This document shows, piece after piece, positions 8,546 through 16,300 of a stretch of DNA of 64,000 nucleotides. The DNA comes from Hyphomicrobium_A sp963776675. GTDB lineage: Bacteria > Pseudomonadota > Alphaproteobacteria > Rhizobiales > Hyphomicrobiaceae. The notes under the pieces were generated by a model. It made no database searches, had not been told where the DNA came from, and saw only the letters and a list, made by a program, of their open reading frames with translations. The translations under genes were made by a program, and so were the position numbers. Position 1 is the first letter of the stretch. Each line of letters opens with the position of its first letter. The stretch covers positions 22,055 through 86,054 of the forward strand of contig CAVZNR010000032.1 of NCBI GenBank assembly GCA_963776675.1, given 5' to 3'.

Positions 8546-8975
8546 CAACGCCATCGAGTTCCCGCTTACCAGCGGGAGACGACGTCCCTGCCGGGACGGT
8601 GGCGGTGGTGAGATCGCCCCTGGCTTTGCGATGCTCAACAGAGCAAAGCGCGCTTCACACATTGATCCACCAGCGTCATCTTACGCCATCATGCGGAGGG
8701 CACGCCCCTACCGCGGAGAGAACCCTGGACCCGGCAAGGATGATCAGACGAGAGCTTGACCCCAGACCCGGAATTAGAGAACAGCCAGGGTCATGAGCCT
8801 CCGTCACAGCAGCGCCGGGACCTAGTCCGCTCTTCCCCAATGAGCAAAGTCACGCAACCCCGTCACATCGGGCTCGGTAAGGCCAGGAGCAGTCGCACGT
8901 GAACGCCGCAAATGCGTCTCTTTTACTTTAGATAACGTGGCGTTCCTCAGATGATGAGTACGGGAGAGAAACCAA
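8546..8975. other. Intergenic: IS110 3' end, two hairpins and a dispersed repeat
   Basis: No gene seen. Two perfect hairpins lie just after the transposase: CCCGCT-TACC-AGCGGG at 8561-8576 and CGTCCC-TGCC-GGGACG at 8583-8598, separated by six bases. They could be a terminator or a structural part of the IS end. The 98-bp diverged repeat (8788-8885) follows, then the upstream region of the next gene. Confidence 0.5.
8788..8885 (+). repeat. 98-bp dispersed repeat, copy A
   Basis: Starts GGGTCATGAGCCTCCGTC and ends near GGCCA. It aligns end to end, with two small gaps, to 20968-21065 in the same orientation; I estimate about three quarters of positions identical by eye. Both copies contain a CTAGTCCGCT core. 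It does not code for anything I recognise and may be a remnant of an old element or of a decayed gene. Confidence 0.65.
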
Positions 8976-9341
8976 ATGCCCCGAATACTTCTCACATGCG
9001 CGGTCGTCTGCCTTACCCCGGTCGCGGCTTCCGCCGCTGATCCCAAGGTTGATAGCGCTATAAGCGCATTCCAGCAGGTCGGAAACGATCAAAGGCAGCT
9101 TAAGATATACTGCGAGATGTCGGATGTCGCGGAGCCTGAGGGTGATGCGGAAGAACCCGCGGCCGCTGACAGCGAAAAGGAGGACCCCGCGGTTGAGGCC
9201 AAGATCGACGGCTACTTAAAGCAGCTTGGGCCCGATTTCGAAACAGCCTGGGACACCAGTGAAGAGACCGACGAAAACTCGGCAGACGGGAAGCGATTGA
9301 GCGCAGCACTTGATGCGCTCGAGGACAAATGTCCCGAGTAG
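8976..9341 (+). CDS. Small secreted acidic protein, unknown
   Basis: 121 residues from ATG 8976 (GGGAGAGAAACCA upstream). A clear signal peptide (MPRILLTCAVVCLTPVAASA) precedes a short acidic mature protein with two cysteines (YCEMSD and the near-terminal KCPE). The middle is rich in Glu, Asp and Ala, and the rest is predicted helical (AISAFQQVGNDQRQLK). Such small periplasmic proteins are common in Hyphomicrobiales, but I cannot assign a family or function. It stands alone between an IS end and the leader of the biosynthetic cluster. Confidence 0.65.
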   Translation: MPRILLTCAVVCLTPVAASAADPKVDSAISAFQQVGNDQRQLKIYCEMSDVAEPEGDAEEPAAADSEKEDPAVEAKIDGYLKQLGPDFETAWDTSEETDENSADGKRLSAALDALEDKCPE

Positions 9342-9586
9342 AGAAATAAACAGCGAGGGTGGCAGCCTCACCTGCGCAGGTTCGCTTCGGACCAGGAGCG
9401 GAGAGACCTGCGAACACACCGGCAATGTGTGGGGACTTGCGCAGTTGCCCCAAGTGGCAGGGGCTTGAGCCCACATCAAACGTTGCCACCCCTAACAGAG
9501 TGTGCGAGCCTCGGCACGTTGGCGTGCATTTGAACTCTCCCTGTGCAAGTCCTAGCACTCAAGTGTGAGACGCCATTCAACGGGTC

Positions 9587-9614
9587 GGCCTCCGAGCTTC
9601 GGGCTCCGGAGGCC
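9587..9614 (+). terminator. Candidate intrinsic terminator
   Basis: GGCCTCCGAGC at 9587-9597, loop TTCGG, GCTCCGGAGGCC at 9603-9614: an 11-pair stem with one bulged base, followed by GTTCCTTT. It is the strongest hairpin seen in the intergenic region and may insulate the biosynthetic cluster from upstream transcription. The T-run is weak. Confidence 0.4.
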
Positions 9615-9903
9615 GTTCCTTTGCAGAGAGTTCCTACGGGGCATCTCCGACGCAGAGGTCATGGAGGCTCCGGGCCCAGATCCCGGACGTGTCCACAACC
9701 GAGAGGGGGACGTGGTCGTGACCGTGCGTTCATTGCGGGTTCATCTGATAACGTTGACACTCACCTGGAGAGTGCTGGCTACCGGGGCGGCATCGCGCAG
9801 GAGGTTGTGCGTCAGCCCGCCTCTACGCCGTTCGTTAAATTGCATCGCAGCAGCATTGCGGGCGCCTTAAGCACAAGAAGCGTGCCTTGCTTGCGATCTC
9901 AGC

Positions 9904-9978
9904 ACCCCTCCCCTATCCTGAATAGCAGGTCGTCGGAGGGGTACGCGTCGACGGCACTACGCCACCTCAAGAAGTGGC
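9904..9978 (+). promoter_or_regulatory. Structured 5' leader of the diaminopropionate/Pls cluster
   Basis: Two stems (9904-9911 with 9935-9942, eight perfect pairs; 9961-9965 with 9974-9978, five pairs) come just before a GGGAGGAG ribosome binding site and a 22-codon frame. This resembles a translation-coupled leader or attenuator. I could not match it to a known riboswitch class, and no clear Fur-box-like sequence was found. Confidence 0.3.
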
Positions 9979-9996
9979 AAGGGAGGAGACATAGAC

Positions 9997-10065
9997 ATGT
10001 ACAAAGTATCGATGGTGAGAGAGCGCGCGCCTGACGATTTGCAGTCCGGCTTCCACCGGATCTGA
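9997..10065 (+). CDS. 22-codon leader peptide or small ORF
   Basis: ATG 9997 to TGA 10063-10065, preceded by GGGAGGAG at 9981-9988, one of the best ribosome binding sites in the window. The peptide starts MYKVSMVRERAP and ends QSGFHRI. It stops seven bases before the next ATG (10073), so translation could be coupled to the SbnA-like gene. It may be a regulatory leader, a tiny structural peptide, or simply the translated leader. Only the ribosome binding site and the position support it. Confidence 0.45.
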   Translation: MYKVSMVRERAPDDLQSGFHRI

Positions 10066-10072
10066 CGTTTCC

Positions 10073-11041
10073 ATGATCGTCGATTCCCCCCTGGATATCA
10101 TCTTCCGCGATCTGTTCTATCGCGTCCGTGGCTTCACCGGCCGCCACGACCTCTTCCTGAAACTGGAGGGGTTCAACGTCACAGGCTCGATCAAAGTGAA
10201 GACGGCGATAGGTCTCATTGAGGATCTGGAGCACCGGGGCGTTGCCAAGCCCAATGAGACGGTCATCGTAGAATCCTCATCCGGAAATCTTGGCGTCGCG
10301 CTGAGCATGGTATGCGCCATCAAGGGCTACGAGTTCATCTGCGTGACGGATTCCAACGCGACCCGCGCCAACATCAGAAGCATGAAACTTTACGGGGCAA
10401 AGGTTATCGTAGTCGATGACCGCAACTCCGACGGCGGCTTCCTCGGAAACCGGTTCAAGACCATAGACCACATACTGCAGTCCGAGCCGAACGCAGTCTG
10501 GGTCAATCAATACGACAACGTCGCCAACAAGAATGTCCATGCGGAGCAAACCGCGAATGAGATTGCGAAGGCATTCGAGAAAGTCGATTGGATTTTTATC
10601 GGAGCGGGAACCACCGGCACCCTTGGTGGGGTCTCCGAGCGGCTGCGTCAGGTGTTTCCAGAGATAAAGATCGTAGCTGTGGAGCCGGTGGGATCCGTTA
10701 CATTCGGCGGCGCCCCGGGTAAGCGAAACATCCCCGGCATCGGTACGAGCCTTAGGCCCAAGATCGCGGACTTCGCGAAGCCCGACAGAGTCGTGGCGGT
10801 CAAGGAGGAAAAGACAGTCGAAGCGTGTCTGTCCTTCGCTCGAAATCATCACCTGCTGGTCGGGGGTAGCACCGGAACGGTTCTCGCCGCTATCCAGCAG
10901 CTCGCCGCAGAATTCTCCCCCGGTGAGACGATCGTCGCCATCTCAGCGGACCTGGGTGACAAATACCTGGATACGGTCTACGACCCTGATTGGGTGGAAA
11001 ACGTCATTACACGTCCAGCCAAGACACTGGCGAAGACCTAA
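10073..11041 (+). CDS. sbnA: 2,3-diaminopropionate biosynthesis protein SbnA-like (PLP-dependent synthase)
   Basis: 322 residues. SbnA-type enzymes condense O-phospho-L-serine with L-glutamate to N-(1-amino-1-carboxyl-2-ethyl)-glutamate, the first step to L-2,3-diaminopropionate. It has the fold-type II cysteine-synthase pattern: LKLEGFNVTGSIKVKTAIGL with PLP-binding Lys41, ESSSGNLGVALSMVCA for the substrate loop, FIGAGTTGTLGGV for phosphate binding, and GGSTGTVLAA near the end. The SbnA rather than plain cysteine-synthase assignment rests on the SbnB-like partner directly downstream. The start ATG 10073 has no strong ribosome binding site of its own, which fits coupling to the 22-codon frame. 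Confidence 0.85.
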   Translation: MIVDSPLDIIFRDLFYRVRGFTGRHDLFLKLEGFNVTGSIKVKTAIGLIEDLEHRGVAKPNETVIVESSSGNLGVALSMVCAIKGYEFICVTDSNATRANIRSMKLYGAKVIVVDDRNSDGGFLGNRFKTIDHILQSEPNAVWVNQYDNVANKNVHAEQTANEIAKAFEKVDWIFIGAGTTGTLGGVSERLRQVFPEIKIVAVEPVGSVTFGGAPGKRNIPGIGTSLRPKIADFAKPDRVVAVKEEKTVEACLSFARNHHLLVGGSTGTVLAAIQQLAAEFSPGETIVAISADLGDKYLDTVYDPDWVENVITRPAKTLAKT

Positions 11042-11052
11042 GGGAACCAATC

Positions 11053-12069
11053 GTGGTGGCCGCTCCGACGTTCTATGTTGTTTCCGGATCTACGGTTAAG
11101 GGAGTTATCGGCGACAATCGGGAATTGGTCTTCGACGCCGTGGAGACGGCATACCGTCTTCATTCCGCGGGCTCGTCCATAAACCCGGACAGCTACTTTC
11201 TGCGCTATCCGGAGAAGCCGAGGAACCGAATCATCGCGTTGCCGGCCCATCTCGGCGGCGCCGTTTCCAAAAGCGGCATCAAATGGATCTCGAGTTTTCC
11301 GGACAATACCGCGGCAAACCTAGCCCGGGCCTCTGCTGTCCAAATTCTGAACAACTCGACGACGGGCTATCCCCTCGCATGCATTGAGGCGTCCCTCATC
11401 AGCGCGACACGCACCGCGGCGTCTGCGGCTCTGGCAGCCGAGCATCTCTCCCCGGACCGCTTTGCCGGATCGCTGTGCGTGGTCGGCACCGGCGTCATTT
11501 CTCGCACAACGGTCGAGTGGCTTAAGGTTCGCGGTTGGAAATTCAGTCAGATCAAACTGTATGACGTCAATCGCGGCGAGGCGGAGCGCTTCGGCAAGTG
11601 GCTTTACGACCAATACGAAGTGCAGGCGGACGTTCAAGACACCCTAGCGGATGCCGTATCCGGGTCGTCGTTGATCGTCTTTGCGACGACGGCGCTCGAG
11701 CCCTATGTCGCCGATGCAAAGCTGTTTGCACATGCGCCCACGGTGCTGCACTTGTCGTTGCGCGACATATGCGTGAACGTCATCCTTTCCTCCCAGAACA
11801 TCGTGGACGATGTTGAGCATTGCCTGAAGGCGAGAACATCGGTTCATTTGGCGGAGATGGAAACCGGCAACCGAAAGTTTATCTCTGGCACGTTGGTTGA
11901 CGCATTGGAGAAGCGCTTCGTCCTCGATTTCGATCGGCCTCGAATCTTCTCTCCATTCGGGCTTGGGGTCCTCGATCTTGCGGTCGCCAGCTTCATTTTG
12001 GAGGCGGCAATTGCCTCCAAGGAAGCAATCGCCGTGCCGGACTTCTTCAGCAATTCCGTCAGATGGTAG
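11053..12069 (+). CDS. sbnB: 2,3-diaminopropionate biosynthesis protein SbnB-like dehydrogenase
   Basis: 338 residues of the ornithine cyclodeaminase/mu-crystallin family. SbnB oxidatively splits the SbnA product into L-2,3-diaminopropionate and 2-oxoglutarate with NAD. Visible features: GIKWISSFPDN (substrate site), LACIEASLISATRTAASAAL, the dinucleotide-binding LCVVGTGVISRT and the helix after it, and LHLSLRDI. Start chosen as GTG 11053, with AAGGGA eight bases upstream; a TTG at 10990 would overlap the previous gene by 52 bases. The SbnA-SbnB pair is diagnostic for diaminopropionate supply. Confidence 0.86.
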   Translation: MVAAPTFYVVSGSTVKGVIGDNRELVFDAVETAYRLHSAGSSINPDSYFLRYPEKPRNRIIALPAHLGGAVSKSGIKWISSFPDNTAANLARASAVQILNNSTTGYPLACIEASLISATRTAASAALAAEHLSPDRFAGSLCVVGTGVISRTTVEWLKVRGWKFSQIKLYDVNRGEAERFGKWLYDQYEVQADVQDTLADAVSGSSLIVFATTALEPYVADAKLFAHAPTVLHLSLRDICVNVILSSQNIVDDVEHCLKARTSVHLAEMETGNRKFISGTLVDALEKRFVLDFDRPRIFSPFGLGVLDLAVASFILEAAIASKEAIAVPDFFSNSVRW

Positions 12070-12114
12070 GGGCCGTGCGGCTGTCGAGGTTTGTTACGTG
12101 AGGAGACGCTGGAA

Positions 12115-13242
12115 ATGGACGTAGTCAAATGCGAAGGCGCAGGGGCGGAGACAGCCTCAAGTGGCCCGCAGCCGAAGGGAGAAACCCACCAGCAATCGCG
12201 TGTCTGGAGTTGGAACGAGTGGGATCCCCTCGAAGAGGTGATTGTCGGCAACCCGCTGAATGCACGCTTTCCCTACGCCGACCGCAGCACGCAGCTGGCC
12301 GAATACCCCGATCGCTCATTGGCGGAGATCCCGCAAGGCCCGTTTCCGCAGCAGATCGTCGAGGAGGCCGAAGAGGATCTCCAGGAGTTCATCGCGGCTC
12401 TTGAAAAGCAGGGCGTCACTGTCAAGCGCCCAGAGACGTGGCCGCACGACGCCAAATTCTCCACGATCCATTGGGAATCGGAGGGCTATTACAATTATTG
12501 CCCCCGCGACCTCATGCTGGTCATAGGCGATCAGATCATCGAAACGCCGAATGTCATCCGCAGCCGCGCCCAGGAGACGTTCAGCTATCGGTCGTTGCTC
12601 CTGGACTACATGAAGTCAGGGGCAAAGTGGTACGGCGCACCCAAGCCCATGCTGCTGGACTCGCTCTTCGATGTGGATTTGTCCAAGCCCACACCGCGCA
12701 ACGATGAGCCTGCCTTCGACGCGGCCAATATACTGCGCTTCGGCGAGGACCTGCTCTATCTGGTGAGCGCGACCGGAAACGAGATGGGCGGGCAATGGCT
12801 GCAGTCGATGCTGGGCGACAAGTTTCGCATTCACTATCTCAAAGACGTCTATTATGGCAGCCACATCAACTCGACCTTCGTGGCTTTGCGGCCCGGCCTC
12901 ATTCTCTGCAATCCCGGTCGCATAAATGCGAACACGCTTCCCGACATCTTTAAGCAGTGGGAGGTCATCTACAGTCCCCCGATGGAGAACACGGACCGAT
13001 ACAGCGCCGACTATCTATCCAAGTGCATCGGCAGCGACTGGATCGACATGAACGCGTTCAGCATCAATCCGAATCTGGTCGTGGTGGATCGGGATCAGAC
13101 GGCTCTGATCAAGCTCTTGGAGAAGCACGGCCTCGACGTCATCCCGATCAAGTTGCGGCATTCCAAAATGCTGGGCGGAGGGTTCCATTGCGTGACCTTG
13201 GACGTCCGCCGAACGGGAACGCTGGAGCGATACTTCGATTAA
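12115..13242 (+). CDS. Arginine:amine amidinotransferase (AGAT-like)
   Basis: 375 residues. The family moves the amidino group of arginine to an amine, giving ornithine and a guanidino compound. It starts NEWDPLEEVIVGNP, as AGAT/StrB-type enzymes do. The catalytic triad is visible: Asp202 in AFDAANILR, His250 in GSHINSTFVALRPG and the nucleophile Cys359 in LGGGFHCVTLDVRR. Asn252 replaces the Asp usual after HI in human AGAT (HIDATF), which may affect acceptor choice. ATG 12115 follows GAGGAG. It sits between the diaminopropionate genes and the polymer synthetase, so its acceptor may be diaminopropionate or a polymer built from it; glycine remains possible. Confidence 0.85.
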   Translation: MDVVKCEGAGAETASSGPQPKGETHQQSRVWSWNEWDPLEEVIVGNPLNARFPYADRSTQLAEYPDRSLAEIPQGPFPQQIVEEAEEDLQEFIAALEKQGVTVKRPETWPHDAKFSTIHWESEGYYNYCPRDLMLVIGDQIIETPNVIRSRAQETFSYRSLLLDYMKSGAKWYGAPKPMLLDSLFDVDLSKPTPRNDEPAFDAANILRFGEDLLYLVSATGNEMGGQWLQSMLGDKFRIHYLKDVYYGSHINSTFVALRPGLILCNPGRINANTLPDIFKQWEVIYSPPMENTDRYSADYLSKCIGSDWIDMNAFSINPNLVVVDRDQTALIKLLEKHGLDVIPIKLRHSKMLGGGFHCVTLDVRRTGTLERYFD

Positions 13243-13354
13243 AAAGGGCGCCTATCTCATGCTCAACCGGCGGAGGGATTTGACGTTTGAAGCCAAGCCT
13301 CTAAGAGTTCTCGAGAAATCAGGCGGCAGGCTTCATGAGCGGTGAGGAAGAGGT

Positions 13355-16300
13355 TTGGCCGGGATCATTGCAGCGAGCAGCTTCGCGCTTCTGGTCGCCC
13401 TCGTGTTCGTGGCTTGGAGGCGGTACCTTTGGGCGGCTGAGGCAGTGCCGGAGGTGGACACCTGTCCCTACAGCCTGACGGACGTGTTTGGCGACCGTCA
13501 CCTCGTGAATGTGCCGCATCAAAAAGATATCAGGTGGCTCACAGAGGTCTTTAGCCGGTCCGTCGAGAGATACCCGCATCTCACGGCCTTACAGATCCCC
13601 CACACGGGAGAATCCCTGACCTTCGCCGAGCTCGATGCGCGCGCGGAAAGCCTGGCAGCGGCCCTTGCTCCCTACCTGACCGGTCCCGACCAAGTCGTGG
13701 CCGTGGCCATGTCGCAGGACAACTGGCACATCGTGGCCGCGCACCTCGGTATTCTCAAAGCCGGCGGCGTCGTGATGTTCCTCGACACCAGCTTGCCCGA
13801 CGCGCTGCTGAGCCACATGCTCGATGACGCGCGCCCTGTGGTCATTCTAACGCGGGGACACGACAAGTTCCGCGACCTGCCGACGCTCGACGTCCTGGCG
13901 TTGCCGGAAGGGAAGCGGCGAAGCGAGGCCGCGCCGTGGTTGGACGACCCCACGCAGCGTCTCGCGACCATCTTTTATACCAGCGGGACCACCGGCATGC
14001 CCAAGGGCGTGGAGTGCCCGCACGCCGGCTACGTGAATTTGGCCCTGACCTACGCCGATTACCTCGATCTCATTCCTGGCGTGGACGCGACCTCGCTCAC
14101 GTCCTCACTGGGCTACGACGGCAGCATCTCTGAGATGTACAGCGCCTGGGTCTCGGGCTGCACCGTGGTCATGCTGACCAAGGACGAGATCCGCTCGGGT
14201 CCCGACCTCGTTCCCATCCTGCGTGAAGCCGAAGTTACGGTGCTCTTTTGTCCGCCGGTGCTGCTCACCACCCTCACGCCGACGCCTGAGATCGATCTCC
14301 CCTATCCACTGTGCCGCTACATCGTGCCGGCAGGTGAAGCCTTCCCGAGTGCGCTGGTGGAGCCGTGGACACGGGCGCGACGGCAGATCATCAACACCTA
14401 TGGTCCGACCGAGGCGAGCACCGACACCAGCCGCCAGAGTCTGCGGCCCGGCGAGCCCATCACCATCGGCCCGCCCTTCGCCAACGTCACCTACGTCGTC
14501 CTCGAGGTCGATCAGCTCCGCCCGCTGCCCCATGGTGAGGTCGGAGAGCTTTGCATCGGTGGGGTGCACGTCGCGCGCGGATACCGCAACCTTCCGGAGC
14601 AAACGGCCGAGAAGTTCATTACCCACCCTCAGTTCGGCCGCCTCTACCGCACCGGAGACAAGTGCAAGATCGACATCGAGACGCAGCAAGTCCACTTCCT
14701 CGGTCGCATTGACGCGCAGCTCAAGGTCCGCGGGCACCGCGTCGAGGCGCAGGCCGTCGAGGACATTCTCCAGACGCAGTTCAGCGAGATCGAGGCCGCT
14801 GTTCTGGACTACCAGAACGAGGCGCTCGTCGCCTTCGTCGCTGCGCCGTCTCTTTGCAATGGAGACGTGTCGGAGGTCGCTCCGGCGCCGGCGGAGTGGG
14901 CCGCCCGGGTGACGGCGACCCTTGCCAGGCTGCTGCCGGCGCCATCGGTCCCGTCGCGAATCTTCCTTGTCGAGAAGTTCGTTATGAAGCCGGTATCGGG
15001 GAAGATCGACCGGAAGCGGCTGCCGAACCTGTCGCATCTGCTGAGTAGTGCCGAGCCAGGAACGGCGGACACGCTTAGCGACGGTTCGGCCGTCTGGGAA
15101 GCGAGTGCTGGGGCGCCTGCCAATGATGTGGGCATGGACCCCGAGTGCGAGGAAGTGCTGGCGATCTGCAGAGCGGTGTTCGAGACCCCGTTGGGATTGG
15201 ACGACGGTTTCGCCGAGGCCGGTGGGCACTCGATCCTCATCGCGCGCTTGGCGCAACGGCTGCAGGCGGCTGGATGGTTTGTGCCGGTTCGCGCACTGCT
15301 CAGTGATTGCAACACGGCACGAAAGGTGGCCCACCGCCCGCGGACGCTGCAGCAGCAAGCCTTCAGGCCGGCAGCGGCGAAACTGAAGACGGCCGCCGGC
15401 CCGCGCGACGAAGCCGCGGCAGAGGTGCTTTCGCCCGTCACGTTCACCACCCTGCAGGTCCTGTTCTTGGCTTTCATGTATTCTCCGGCCCTGCTGACGC
15501 TTCTGAGCGTCTTCAGCGTCGTCGAAATCGGGACGATCTTCGCGACCGCCAGCCTCGGGGCGTTCATTGTCGTTGGCTTCCTGCTTTACTTGGTGGGCCT
15601 CGTAACGCCCTTCGCCAGCCTGCTCTGGGTCATGGTCGTCAAGTTCATCTTGGGTGGTCACATCTACAAGAACAACGTGACCCCGGGTGTCTATCCCAAG
15701 TGGAGCAAGATGCATCTCCGGGTCTGGTGCATCGGACGGCTGGAGACCCTGGTGCTCTCCACGCTTGGGGCGATGTATCGTAGTCCGCCGTTGATGGCGT
15801 TCGCGTTGCGTCAGCTCGGTGCGACCGTCGGCAAGAACCTTCAGTGCGCGCCCGCCGCAGCACTGTCCGGTCCACTCGACTTGCTCAACATCGGAGACGA
15901 CGTCGCCATTCAGACCGGGGCCTATGTCCAAACGGCGATGTGGTCGGGGCAGAACGTACACATTGGCCCTGTTCACCTCGAGAGCGGCTGCAAGATCGGG
16001 ATGCGCGCCGCTGTTGCCAACAATGTGACGGTCGGCCGAGGCAGTTGGATCACGCCGTTCACGCCCATCCTCGGCGATGTGGGCTCTCAGGAGATGTGGG
16101 AGGGAGCGCCCGCGCGCCTCGCCGGCCGCTGCATCGAGCTCAAGCGCACCGCCCACGCCTGCCGGTACGCGCATCCGATCTGGCTTCTGGAGTCGCTCAA
16201 CGTCCTGATGCAGATCGTCGTTTTCTTCTGCCTCAGCGTTGTCCCCACGGCTGCTATCCTGTGGCTTGCTCGCGGCTTCATACCTGCAGGAGAAGCCGAG

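Larger units (their letters stand above)
9342..9996. other. Long leader/intergenic region upstream of the diaminopropionate cluster
   Basis: About 655 bp without a credible gene; plus-strand open frames here lack ribosome binding sites and show no family features. It holds a terminator-like hairpin (9587-9614), an 8-bp perfect stem ACCCCTCC/GGAGGGGT (9904-9911 with 9935-9942) and a small stem GCCAC/GTGGC (9961-9965 with 9974-9978) just before the ribosome binding site of the 22-codon frame. The lower part is probably the promoter and structured 5' leader of the cluster. Confidence 0.5.

Noticed and set aside
9543..10034. Plus-strand frames in the long intergenic region before the cluster
   Set aside because: No ribosome binding site, odd composition and no signal peptide or domain; the region looks like a leader with hairpins.
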